Shown piece after piece: positions 25,534-33,736 of a stretch of 39,188 bases of DNA. The DNA comes from Treponema sp. GTDB lineage: Bacteria > Spirochaetota > Spirochaetia > Treponematales > Treponemataceae. The notes beneath the pieces are model-generated. The model was not told the DNA's origin. It saw only the letters and a list, made by a program, of their open reading frames with translations, and did no database searches. Each line of letters begins with the position of its first letter. Positions within the stretch are counted from its first letter, which is position 1. The position numbers and the translations under genes were made by a program. Location: NCBI GenBank assembly GCA_017962415.1, contig JAGCVK010000029.1, positions 1 to 39,188 of the forward strand, given 5' to 3'.

Positions 25534-26811
25534 TTATTTTTTAGGTAAGATTTTGTCAAATCCGCAGTAAGGAACAAGAACCGGTGGAATTGTAACTGAG
25601 CCGTCTGCATTCTGATAATTTTCAAGAATTGCAAGCATTGCGCGGCCAACAGCAATTGCAGTTCCGTTCAAAGTGTGAACGTACTTGTTCTTTCCGTCGT
25701 CGTCTTTGAACTTAATGTTCAAGCGGCGAGCCTGGTAATCTGTACAGTTTGAAGTTGATGTAACTTCGCCGTATTCGCCACCGTTGCGGCCAGGCATCCA
25801 TGCTTCCAAGTCCCACTTGCGGTAAGCTGGAGCACCAAGGTCTCCGGTACAAGTATCTACAACGTGGAATGGAAGTCCAAGTCCTTCAAAAATTTCTTCT
25901 TCAATCTGGCGGAGCTTTTCGTGGATTTCGTCGCTCTGCTCTGGAGTAGCGTAAGCAAACATTTCTACTTTATCAAACTGATGAACGCGGTAAAGGCCTT
26001 TTGAGAATTGACCTGCAGCACCTGCTTCGCGGCGGAAACAATGAGAAAGTCCACCGTAGAAACGTGGAAGGCTTGCCTTATCAAGAATTTCGTCCTGATG
26101 ATAACCACCAAGAGTGATTTCTGCTGTAGCTACAAGACAAGTTCCTTCTTCTTCAATTGAGTAAACGTTAGATTCGTTTCCGCGTGGATTAAAACCGATT
26201 CCCTTAAGAACTTCTTCCTTTGCAACATCAGGTGTAATGAACATCTGAAAGTTGTGTTTGCGAAGTGTGTTCAAAGCATACATAATCAAAGCCTGTTCCA
26301 AGAAAACGGCTTCGTTTTTAAGATAGTAGAACTTTGGACCAGAAACTTTTGTTCCGCGGTCAAAGTCGATTATGTCCAAAGATTCACCAAGCTGAACATG
26401 ATCTTTTGGCTCAAAATCAAACTTGCGTGGAGTTCCAACCTTTTTAACTTCAAGATTTTCTGTGTCGAGTTTTCCAACTGGCGCTTTAGGGTGAACCATA
26501 TTTGGAATCTGGCGCGCAGCTTCTTCAAGGGCAGTTTCAGTTTCTTTTGTTTCAGCTTCAACAGCAGAAATTTCGTCTTTAATTGCCTTTCCTGCTGCAA
26601 TAAGTTCCTGGCGCTTGTCGTTATCAAGTTTCTGCTTCATTGCCTGAGCGTTTTCGTTGCGCTTCTGCTGAAGTCCCTGAAGTTTTGTTACAAGGGCAGT
26701 TCTCTTATCAAAAAGTTCAACAACCTTGTCTGCATCGGCAGTCATATTGCGGTTAATGATGTTCTGTTTTACCGCATCAAGATTGTCTTTAATGAATTTG
26801 TAGTCCAACAT
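25534..26811 (-). CDS. serS: Seryl-tRNA synthetase
   Basis: Charges tRNA-Ser with serine. It is 425 residues, the usual bacterial length. The N-terminal antiparallel coiled-coil arm (about 1-105, MLDYKFIKDNLDAVKQN...) is followed by the class II catalytic core with motif 2 HCFRREAGAAGQFSKGLYRV, an HQFDKVEMF segment and motif 3 GTAIAVGRAMLAILENYQ. AAGAGGA precedes the ATG by about 9 bases. A REP-like palindrome lies in the 93 bases between this gene and the SIMPL gene upstream. Confidence 0.97.
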   Translation of the reverse strand: MLDYKFIKDNLDAVKQNIINRNMTADADKVVELFDKRTALVTKLQGLQQKRNENAQAMKQKLDNDKRQELIAAGKAIKDEISAVEAETKETETALEEAARQIPNMVHPKAPVGKLDTENLEVKKVGTPRKFDFEPKDHVQLGESLDIIDFDRGTKVSGPKFYYLKNEAVFLEQALIMYALNTLRKHNFQMFITPDVAKEEVLKGIGFNPRGNESNVYSIEEEGTCLVATAEITLGGYHQDEILDKASLPRFYGGLSHCFRREAGAAGQFSKGLYRVHQFDKVEMFAYATPEQSDEIHEKLRQIEEEIFEGLGLPFHVVDTCTGDLGAPAYRKWDLEAWMPGRNGGEYGEVTSTSNCTDYQARRLNIKFKDDDGKNKYVHTLNGTAIAVGRAMLAILENYQNADGSVTIPPVLVPYCGFDKILPKK

Positions 26812-26837
26812 ATATTTGTTCCTCTTATACTTTATAC

Positions 26838-26896
26838 GTCATTTTGAACTTGTTTCAGAATCTTTTTTATAGACCCTGAAACAACTTCAGGGTGAC
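26838..26896. repeat. REP-like intergenic palindrome (GTCAttttgaac... type)
   Basis: Two ~25-base halves, GTCATTTTGAACTTGTTTCA... and ...CTGAAACAACTTCAGGGTGAC, are imperfect inverted copies with G-U-compatible differences and a short A/T spacer. This pattern, often written GTCATTCTGAACTTGTTTCAG, recurs between genes in many bacterial genomes. Only one copy is visible here, so its repetition is inferred from general knowledge. Confidence 0.7.
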
Positions 26897-26904
26897 AGTT
26901 TATT

Positions 26905-27615
26905 TTAGTTAGTTAATTCGTATTTTACAGTAACATTTGAAGTAATTGTAACATTACCTTCAATGATTGGAGTTTGTGTTCCGCCAGTTGAGTTTGAGCG
27001 GAATACCATAGGATTTCCGCGTCCAGAACTTGTGTAATCTTCACGGATTTCCAAAACGCCTTTAACTTTGCAGCCACTTGCTCCAGCAAGAAGAGAAGCT
27101 GCATCTTGTGCATTTTTAATAGCCAAAGTTCGTGCTTCTCTAAGAGCAGTTGATTTATCAGAAACAATGCATTCAAAAGAAGTAACACCGTTTGCGCCAA
27201 TTCCGTTTCTTACAGCTGCATCAATAACTTTTCCAGTTAATTCTGTATTACGGATTATAACTGAAATTGTGTTGCAAATTGTATATTCTCCGGCATAAGA
27301 GTGCGAATTATCCTGTGTAATAGAATAATCATAAGTTGAAATATCTTCTTCTGCAATTCCTGCTTCTTTAATAGCATTTATAGTATTTGTTGTATTAATT
27401 GCGTTGCGTTCAACAACCTGCGGACAAACCCAGCCTGTATTTTTTACTAAAAATTTAATAGAAATAATATCCGGCTTTACAGAAATACTTCCTGAGCCCG
27501 AAACTGTAATTGAGCGGGCAGAAGAATCTTCTTTTGCTGTACGACCTAAAACACAAGATGAAAAAAGGGCTGTGCCCAATCCGATAACAAGAATAGATTT
27601 TACTAAGTTTTTCAT
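26905..27615 (-). CDS. SIMPL-domain (DUF541) lipoprotein
   Basis: 236 residues with a lipoprotein signal (VIGLGTALFSSC, acylated Cys21). The remainder is the SIMPL fold: the opening strand ITVSGSGSISVKPDIISIKF, an internal IKEAGIAEEDISTYDYSI segment, the helix ALREARTLAIKNAQDAASLLAGASG, and closing VTSNVTVKYEL-type strands. Members are periplasmic or outer-membrane proteins of uncertain function, sometimes linked to oxidative or cell-surface stress. The start lies 6 bases after the stop of the TPR lipoprotein, whose end contains GGAGG that probably serves as this gene's ribosome site. Confidence 0.88.
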   Translation of the reverse strand: MKNLVKSILVIGLGTALFSSCVLGRTAKEDSSARSITVSGSGSISVKPDIISIKFLVKNTGWVCPQVVERNAINTTNTINAIKEAGIAEEDISTYDYSITQDNSHSYAGEYTICNTISVIIRNTELTGKVIDAAVRNGIGANGVTSFECIVSDKSTALREARTLAIKNAQDAASLLAGASGCKVKGVLEIREDYTSSGRGNPMVFRSNSTGGTQTPIIEGNVTITSNVTVKYELTN

Positions 27616-27621
27616 AATAAT

Positions 27622-29196
27622 CTATCTAACCTCCAAATAGAATCTTCTTAAATATATAATACGCTTATTTGCGTTATCCCAAAATTTGCTGGAAGGATAA
27701 TTTTTTGTAAGCGTTGTATATGCCTGCATTGAGCTTTTTATGTCCTGAACTTCTGATTTTGCTTCAAGAATCTGGCCTTTTAAATAAAGCGCATAATCTG
27801 CATTATCAGATGAAAAATCAATATATTGATTTATTTTTTTTAGCGCAGCCGGATATTCTTTTTCATTATACAAAAGTTCAGCTTCTTTTAAAAGTGTTGC
27901 ATCACCAGAAGTTTTTACAACCGAAGTTGTTTGTTCGGCCGAAGTTTGCTCAGCCTTTTCATTTTGAGCAGCCGATTTTTTTTGATTTGTATTTGCTGTT
28001 GAATTAGTTTTTATAACTTTTTGCGCATTTTGATTTTGATTTTGTGAATTAGTTTGCGCAGCATTTTGTGCGTTATTTTGATTTACAGATTTTTCTTCTG
28101 ATTTTTCGTTCTCATTTTCCGAATTTTCAGAATCAGAAGTTTCCAAATCATTTTGTTTTGGAGATTCTTTTTTCTGAACTGGAATTTTATATTCAGGTGC
28201 TTTTACATGAGTTTTGTTCGAGCCATTTTCTGCAAGAATAATAACTTCGATATAATCATCAAGATATTTGCCCGAAAGTGCATCATTTTTGTAGAAATGA
28301 ATGATTTTTTTGCCGCTTGCGCGAGCCTGAAGTGTAAACTGAGTATCAGCTGTTCCAAGCTTTCGGCCAAAATATGCAAGGTCTTTTGAGTTGTCTGTAA
28401 GGCCCATATAAATCCAGCCGGTTCCCGGATAAGTAATGTCAACATATTCAAATTTTTTGAGAGTAACAGAGCGCGAAGGTGTAATTACTTTTTGGCTAGA
28501 AGTTTTTGCATTATTTTCTTCGTCGTTAATTTCTGTGATGTCAATTCCGCCGGAAACTTCAATTACATCATTGCTGTTGTTTTCTTCTATAATAATATCG
28601 TTTGCGGTAATATCCGGGTCTAAAGAATTATCTGCTTTTGGCTCGGTTTCTTCATTTTGATTTTCTGATTCGCCGTTTTGCAGCAAATCCTGGCTTTCGA
28701 GGTTTTCAGAATTTTGCGCAGTTTGTTCAGTCTGATTTTCTGTTTCGTTTTCATCAGAAATTAAAAGTTCCTCAGAAGCGGCAGTTTCATTTTCCAAAGT
28801 TTCTGCGATATTTGCTTCTGATTTTTCTTTTGGAAAATCTTCTGGTTCAACAGTAATAATTTCCGGCTCGTCAATTAAATCTGGAAGCGGAAAATCTTTA
28901 GAAGTGAGAACTTCAATTTCATCTTCGTTTGAAGTGCTGTTTTGCTCTTTGTTTGAGTTTTTATCCGAAGTTTGCTCTTGAGTTTTTGAATCAGCTTTTA
29001 CAACGGTTTTGCTTTCAGTTTGTTCAGCATTCTGATTTTCTTGATTTTCAGAATTATTCTGCTGTTCGTTTTGAGAAGTTTGCGTTGCTGGAGTTTGTGT
29101 CTTTTGTTCTTCATTTGAAGAAAGGTCAGAATTTGAGGCACAGGAGAAAAAACAAATAGAAATGGCACAAAATGATGCTATAAAAGATTTTTTCAT
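27622..29196 (-). CDS. Q/N/E-rich lipoprotein with C-terminal TPR
   Basis: 524 residues. The N-terminus is a lipoprotein signal (FIASFCAISICFFSC, Cys19 likely acylated). Residues ~20-230 are low complexity, rich in Glu, Gln, Asn, Ser and Thr. A compact beta-rich domain follows (FEYVDITYPGTGWIYMGLTD ... KKIIHFYKNDALSGKYLDDY). A second Q/N-rich stretch (QNNAQNAAQTNSQNQNQNAQ) precedes a C-terminal TPR-like domain (LLKEAELLYNEKEYPAALKK ... YALYLKGQILEAKSEVQDI) of the YbgF/BamD-like kind. It probably spans the periplasm as a flexible tether. Its start overlaps the stop of the 131-residue membrane protein by 4 bases. Confidence 0.83.
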   Translation of the reverse strand: MKKSFIASFCAISICFFSCASNSDLSSNEEQKTQTPATQTSQNEQQNNSENQENQNAEQTESKTVVKADSKTQEQTSDKNSNKEQNSTSNEDEIEVLTSKDFPLPDLIDEPEIITVEPEDFPKEKSEANIAETLENETAASEELLISDENETENQTEQTAQNSENLESQDLLQNGESENQNEETEPKADNSLDPDITANDIIIEENNSNDVIEVSGGIDITEINDEENNAKTSSQKVITPSRSVTLKKFEYVDITYPGTGWIYMGLTDNSKDLAYFGRKLGTADTQFTLQARASGKKIIHFYKNDALSGKYLDDYIEVIILAENGSNKTHVKAPEYKIPVQKKESPKQNDLETSDSENSENENEKSEEKSVNQNNAQNAAQTNSQNQNQNAQKVIKTNSTANTNQKKSAAQNEKAEQTSAEQTTSVVKTSGDATLLKEAELLYNEKEYPAALKKINQYIDFSSDNADYALYLKGQILEAKSEVQDIKSSMQAYTTLTKNYPSSKFWDNANKRIIYLRRFYLEVR

Positions 29197-29588
29197 GGAG
29201 CGGCTCCTGTAATTTCATTTATTAAATTATCGTTTGCTTTAGAAAGCGAGTCTATTTCGTTTTGAATTGGAACGGTGAACCATTCTTTTGCGTCTTCGTT
29301 AGACCATTTGTCTTTTGTAGTTCGCGAAGGAGTGTAATCTTTTGGAAGTTCCGGGCCGTTTGGAATTATAAGCGGCTCAGTAAGTTCCAAAACAGTTCCT
29401 GGAATTTCTGAAGGTTCTTTTTTTCTTCCTGCAACTATAATCATAAGAATAATGCACAAAAAAAGCATTGCAACAAGGGCTGCGATTATCAAAGAAAGTT
29501 TTTTGTTTTCTTCGTAAAAATCGCGAACCTTTTGAACTAGCGGAGAAACTTTTTCTTTTGTGTTTTCGATTATAGTCGTAAAATCCAT
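29193..29588 (-). CDS. Single-pass membrane protein downstream of smc
   Basis: 131 residues. A short cytoplasmic amphipathic stretch (TTIIENTKEKVSPLVQKVRD) is followed by one strong transmembrane helix (about 31-53, LSLIIAALVAMLFLCIILMI). A Pro-rich periplasmic region comes next (TEPLIIPNGPELPKDYTPSR) with a final helix (WFTVPIQNEIDSLSKANDNL). The family is not recognised. It begins 6 bases after smc and its stop overlaps the next start, so smc, this gene and the TPR lipoprotein form a tight unit. A link between chromosome organisation and the envelope is possible but unproven. Confidence 0.78.
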   Translation of the reverse strand: MDFTTIIENTKEKVSPLVQKVRDFYEENKKLSLIIAALVAMLFLCIILMIIVAGRKKEPSEIPGTVLELTEPLIIPNGPELPKDYTPSRTTKDKWSNEDAKEWFTVPIQNEIDSLSKANDNLINEITGAAP

Positions 29589-29594
29589 AAAAAC

Positions 29595-32480
29595 CTACAC
29601 ACGTTTTGGCGGTCTTGGAGGAAGAACTACGCCTTCTTCTGCCGGAACATCTTCGTCTTCAAAATCGCTGCTGCTTTTATCAACTACAGCGCCGCGTTTA
29701 ATATCTTCATCAAGACGAAGCGCAATAATCTTACTTACACCAGATTCTTCCATTGTAATTCCAAGCATTGTAGAAGCGCCCATTACAGTTTTTTTGTTAT
29801 GAGTGATTACAATGTACTGGCTCACACTTGCAAAACTTTCAAGCGCAGTTACAAAAGAAGAAACGTTTTTGTCGTCGAGTGCGGCGTCAATTTCGTCCAA
29901 AAGACAGAATGGGCTAGGGCGAACCTGATAGGTTGCAAACAGGAGCGCAACCGCAGTCATTGTTTTTTCACCACCAGAAAGAAGTGCAATATTTTCAAGT
30001 TTCTTTCCAGGCGGCTGAGCGTAAATGTCGATTCCTGAAGTTAAAATATTTGCCGGATCTGCAAGTTTGAGCTCGGCGCGGCCACCATTAAACAGGCGGC
30101 GGAACATATTGTGGAAGTTCTTTTTAATCTGATTATAAGTTTCAAGGAACATTTCCGCAGATTTAGATTTAATTTCTTCACTAACGCGCACAAGATTTTC
30201 CAAAGATTTTTGAGTGTCTTCGTAGTTTGTGCGCTGGCGTTCGTAGCGTTCTTTTACTTCGTTGAATTCTTCAGGCGCCATAAGGTTTACGCTGCCCAAA
30301 GAAGAAAATTCTTTTTTAGCTTCAGAAAGTTTTTCGCGAAGCTCTGCTGCTGGCGTTGTAATTTTGTACATACGCTCTTCAAATTCCATAAGGTCGCGAG
30401 AATACTGTTCCTGAAAGTTCTGTTTTACGTTACGAATATCGTTGTCGGCAGAGTTTAGAGAAAGCGAAAGGCGTTCATACTGTTCCTGATATTTATTCTG
30501 CTCTTCGCGTTTTTTGTCCAAAGTGTCGCTTTTTCCAGAAACGCTTTTGTTTGCCTTTGCGATTTCTTCGTCGAGTTTGTTCATTTCGTCGGCAAGTTTT
30601 TTACCGCGATATTCAATTTCAGCAAGTTCATCTTGATATTGATTTATCTGCTCGTTGATTTCTTCGGCGCGCTTTGTTTCAGCATAAAGTTCATCTTGAG
30701 ATTCGCGAAGTTGAGCCTGCTCACTTGTAAGCTGGCGGTTAAGCGTATTAATCTGATTTTGGCTTGCAGTAATTTGTTCCTGCATTTGAATTTCGTTGAG
30801 CTTGAGTTTTTGAAGCGTTTCACGGTATTCATTGATTTTTGCAGTAAGCTCGCTGTTTTTAGAATGCAGTTCTTTAATCTGATTATTAATATCATCAACT
30901 TTTTTGCGGTTTTGGTTGATTTTTTCGTCAATACCGCGTTTTTTAGTCATGATACCTTCAGGAGAAAGAAATTCTGTAATAAAGGCCGGCGAAGCATCCT
31001 GATATTTTTTGAGTGAAGATTCGAGCGTTGACATAAGGCGGCCGGCATCTTCAAAAGCCTGCATTGCCTCTTTTGCAGTTTTTTCAGCTTCGTCTGCGCT
31101 GAGTTTTCTTGCTGCAAAATCTGAGAAAATATTTTTGCGGCCATCAAGAAAGATTTTTAGTTTTGCACAACTTTGTTCAAGTTCTTCTTTTGCAAGGCGA
31201 AGCGCACCTTCACTAAAGCCTGCGTCTTTGAGTTTTGAATCAAGAACAGAAACAATGTCTTCTGTAATTGAAGCAAGTTCTTTTTGGAGAGCTGCGCGTT
31301 CTTCTTCGAGTGTGCCAATCTGACTTCTAAGAGTGTCGGCTTTTCGGTCGTTATCTGTAATCTGGCTGCTTGAAGTTTCAATATTTTTCTGGAATGAATC
31401 AATATTGTTTTTAATATCAGAAAGCTGCTTATTTTTTAAGTGAAGGGCTGCGTTGTTTTCGTCAATTTCTTCTTGAACAGTATCGATTCGTTCCTGAATT
31501 GCAGAACAGCGGCCTTCAAGGCTGTTGAGCTTTTCTTTCATAATTAAAGCCTGCTGATTCTGCTGCTTAATCAGTTCGAGCTTGCCGTTTTTTTCCTGGC
31601 CAATTGCAAGAAGACTTGCCTGTTTAGCATAAAGTTCATCTTGCATAGCTTTAACTTTGTCCATGTTTTCAGAAATTGTATTATTGATTTCTTCGATTTC
31701 CTGGCGAACTTTGTCGCGTTTTTCCTGAACTTTTTTGAGTTCTTCTTCGTGGCGCGCCTTATCTGTTACAAAGTTTTTCAGGCGGAGCAAAGTAAGGTCG
31801 AGCTCGTAATTATAAATTTCTTCTTTGAATTTGCGATATTTGATTGTTTTTTCAGATTGAACTTTGAGTGTGTCGTACTGGCGTTTAATTTCGCCCATTG
31901 CAATTTCAATCTGAACCATATTCTGACGTGTTCTTTCAAGTTCGCGCTCGGCTTCGGCACATTCTGCTTTTGAGCGGCTGATTCCGGCTGCTTCTTCAAA
32001 AAGATAGCGGCGGTCTTCTGGTTTGCTCGAAAGAATCTGGTCGATTTTTCCCTGTTCCATAACAGAATAGGCTGCTTTACCAACACCAGTGTCCATAAAA
32101 AGCCGGCGGATTTCTGTTGGGCCGGCTGGTCTTTTATTAATAAAATATTCAGCGTCTCCAGAACGGTAAAGACGGCGTGTAATTGCAATTTCTTCTTCAT
32201 CAAGAGGTAAAAGCCCCTTGTCATTTGCGATTGTAAGAGTTACTTCGGCAGTATTCAAAGCGGCTCTGCGTTCAGTTCCGTTAAAAATAACGTCTTCCAT
32301 TTTTTCTGCACGAAGATTTTTTGAATTTCGTTCAGCAAGAACCCATTTAATTGCATCAACAACGTTACTTTTTCCGCAGCCGTTTGGTCCCAAAAGCGCG
32401 GTGATTCCGTCCGCAAAGTCTATATGAGTTTTGTCAGCAAAAGATTTAAATCCGTATATATCAAGACTTTTTAAAAACAC
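29595..32480 (-). CDS. smc: Chromosome segregation SMC protein, short and lacking a canonical hinge
   Basis: ATPase of the condensin-like complex that compacts and separates chromosomes. The 961-residue protein has an N-terminal head with Walker A GPNGCGKS (31-38) and R-loop region, and a C-terminal head with LSGGEK (834-839) and Walker B CLLDEID (859-865). Two coiled-coil stretches (about 165-405 and 515-720) flank a non-canonical middle (about 406-514). Bacterial SMCs are usually near 1150-1190 residues with a ~150-residue Gly-rich hinge; that domain is not recognisable here. Both heads and the VNLMAPEEFNEVKERYE segment are intact, so this is not a frameshift remnant. AGGAG precedes the ATG. 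Confidence 0.94.
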   Translation of the reverse strand: MFLKSLDIYGFKSFADKTHIDFADGITALLGPNGCGKSNVVDAIKWVLAERNSKNLRAEKMEDVIFNGTERRAALNTAEVTLTIANDKGLLPLDEEEIAITRRLYRSGDAEYFINKRPAGPTEIRRLFMDTGVGKAAYSVMEQGKIDQILSSKPEDRRYLFEEAAGISRSKAECAEAERELERTRQNMVQIEIAMGEIKRQYDTLKVQSEKTIKYRKFKEEIYNYELDLTLLRLKNFVTDKARHEEELKKVQEKRDKVRQEIEEINNTISENMDKVKAMQDELYAKQASLLAIGQEKNGKLELIKQQNQQALIMKEKLNSLEGRCSAIQERIDTVQEEIDENNAALHLKNKQLSDIKNNIDSFQKNIETSSSQITDNDRKADTLRSQIGTLEEERAALQKELASITEDIVSVLDSKLKDAGFSEGALRLAKEELEQSCAKLKIFLDGRKNIFSDFAARKLSADEAEKTAKEAMQAFEDAGRLMSTLESSLKKYQDASPAFITEFLSPEGIMTKKRGIDEKINQNRKKVDDINNQIKELHSKNSELTAKINEYRETLQKLKLNEIQMQEQITASQNQINTLNRQLTSEQAQLRESQDELYAETKRAEEINEQINQYQDELAEIEYRGKKLADEMNKLDEEIAKANKSVSGKSDTLDKKREEQNKYQEQYERLSLSLNSADNDIRNVKQNFQEQYSRDLMEFEERMYKITTPAAELREKLSEAKKEFSSLGSVNLMAPEEFNEVKERYERQRTNYEDTQKSLENLVRVSEEIKSKSAEMFLETYNQIKKNFHNMFRRLFNGGRAELKLADPANILTSGIDIYAQPPGKKLENIALLSGGEKTMTAVALLFATYQVRPSPFCLLDEIDAALDDKNVSSFVTALESFASVSQYIVITHNKKTVMGASTMLGITMEESGVSKIIALRLDEDIKRGAVVDKSSSDFEDEDVPAEEGVVLPPRPPKRV

Positions 32481-32495
32481 AAGTCACTCCTGAGA

Positions 32496-32518
32496 GAGAC
32501 CACCAGGCAGGCGGACTC
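32496..32518 (-). promoter_or_regulatory. Leader hairpin next to the smc ribosome binding site
   Basis: CCACC (32500-32504) and GGCGG (32510-32514), extended by GAG (32496-32498) and CTC (32516-32518), form a stem with one G-U and one mismatch. It sits a few bases upstream, in the coding direction, of the AGGAGT Shine-Dalgarno. Confidence 0.4.
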
Positions 32519-32538
32519 TTGATAGCTAGGAAAACGAG

Positions 32539-32560
32539 AAAAATTGCGCTAACAATTTTT
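32539..32560 (-). terminator. A/T-rich hairpin in the smc leader
   Basis: AAAAATTG (32539-32546) and CAATTTTT (32553-32560) are perfect arms with a 6-base loop. It resembles a weak terminator and lies between the smc promoter and the smc start, so it may terminate the upstream transcript or attenuate smc. Confidence 0.45.
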
Positions 32561-32587
32561 AACTTTGTCTCCTAAGTATATCAGTTA

Positions 32588-32616
32588 ATTATAACGAATT
32601 TCTGATTTCCTTTAAA
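32588..32616 (-). promoter_or_regulatory. smc promoter
   Basis: On the minus strand TTTAAA (32616-32611), a 17-base spacer and TATAAT (32593-32588). It overlaps the 3' end of the glycosyltransferase gene and would give smc a leader of about 100 bases. Confidence 0.5.
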
Positions 32617-33730
32617 GTAGTATTGATAAAGTCTTTTTTACCGTTTCTTCCCAGTTAAATTCGTTGGCCCACATAATACTGTCAGTAATCATATTTTCGC
32701 GGAGTTCTGAATCTTCTACAATTTTTTGAAGGCTGGTTGCTATATTGTCAATATCATCTGAATCAAAATAAAGAGGCGCGGTTCCGCCAATTTCTTTGAG
32801 AGCGGCTTTTTCTGAACACAAAACAGGAATTCCACAGGCCATTGCTTCAAGAATCGGAAGACCAACACCTTCATTTACAGAAGGGAAAACGCACGCTTCT
32901 GCTCCGGCGTAAAGACGTGCAAAATTTTCGTGCGGAAAAAATCCTGTTAAAAAAATATCGCTTGCGTAAGGAGAATCAAAAGCTGCTTTATGAATCGCCT
33001 CTGCGTAAGGGCCGTCGTTTCCGGCAAGCACTAAACGGTGTGGAAATCCGGTATTTTTCTTAAAAAGTTCAAAAGCGTGAATCAGTTCAATGTGTTTTTT
33101 TTCTGGAGAAGAAAGACTCGAACCGTAAATAAAATAAGGGCGCTTTATTGCAAAAGGTTTTACGTCTACAATTTCGCCTTCAAAAAGGTCTGCCATTGGA
33201 AAAAACAATTTGTGGTCAATTCCGTTATGAATTACGCTGATTTTTTCTTCGGCAATTCCAAGTTTTACAAGATCATCTTTTATAAAACGGCTTGCAGCAA
33301 TAATTTTATGTGCGTTGTGAATGCCTTTTTTGAGCTGTCGTTTTTCTTTGCAGCTTTTGTCGGCCATTTCGCTGGACATAATACTGTTTATAATTGCAAT
33401 TGCTTTGTGATGACAAAAATGACTTGGAAGCATTTTGCTTGCAGAAGGGTAAAGTACAATGTCGTAACCGTGTTTTTTTATAAATCGGTTTGCGTAATAT
33501 TTGTACCAGCGGCGTAGCGCTTTTGGAGTTTCAAGAAGTTTAATTGCTGAATATGGAATGTCTGTGCCGGAAGTGTAAGTGTAACGGTCTTCTTCGGTGC
33601 CAAAAAGCTCGATTTCGTATTGTGAGCCACTTGGCAGGTTAGATATAAAGTAATAAATGTATGAGCCGAATCCTGATTTTCCGTGATCACCACCAAGAGT
33701 ATCTATTGCAATTTTAATTTTCTTGTCCAT
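32612..33730 (-). CDS. Glycosyltransferase family 4 protein
   Basis: Transfers a sugar from a nucleotide donor to a glycan or lipid acceptor; donor and acceptor cannot be told. The 372-residue protein has the GT-B fold: an N-terminal GGDHGKSGFGSYIYYF glycine-rich loop, a linker with VIHNGIDHKLFFP, and a C-terminal donor domain with the E-x7-E motif region NEGVGLPILEAMACGIPVL. The ATG has GAGGAATAA upstream, which overlaps the last codons of the helicase gene six bases away. It is the last gene of the clpP-clpX-helicase-glycosyltransferase run. Confidence 0.9.
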   Translation of the reverse strand: MDKKIKIAIDTLGGDHGKSGFGSYIYYFISNLPSGSQYEIELFGTEEDRYTYTSGTDIPYSAIKLLETPKALRRWYKYYANRFIKKHGYDIVLYPSASKMLPSHFCHHKAIAIINSIMSSEMADKSCKEKRQLKKGIHNAHKIIAASRFIKDDLVKLGIAEEKISVIHNGIDHKLFFPMADLFEGEIVDVKPFAIKRPYFIYGSSLSSPEKKHIELIHAFELFKKNTGFPHRLVLAGNDGPYAEAIHKAAFDSPYASDIFLTGFFPHENFARLYAGAEACVFPSVNEGVGLPILEAMACGIPVLCSEKAALKEIGGTAPLYFDSDDIDNIATSLQKIVEDSELRENMITDSIMWANEFNWEETVKKTLSILL

Positions 33731-33736
33731 ACAAAA

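Noticed and set aside
26812-26904. T-box riboswitch before serS
   Set aside because: The space is taken by the REP-like palindrome. No T-box sequence or specifier loop is visible, and spirochaetes are not known users.
29595-32480. SMC shortened by a frameshift or pseudogenisation
   Set aside because: One uninterrupted frame contains both intact ATPase heads and continuous coiled coils, so the short length appears genuine.
32519-32575. Nine-residue leader peptide before smc
   Set aside because: A TTG-initiated mini frame exists after an AGGAG but the spacing is about 13 bases and it is too short to support.
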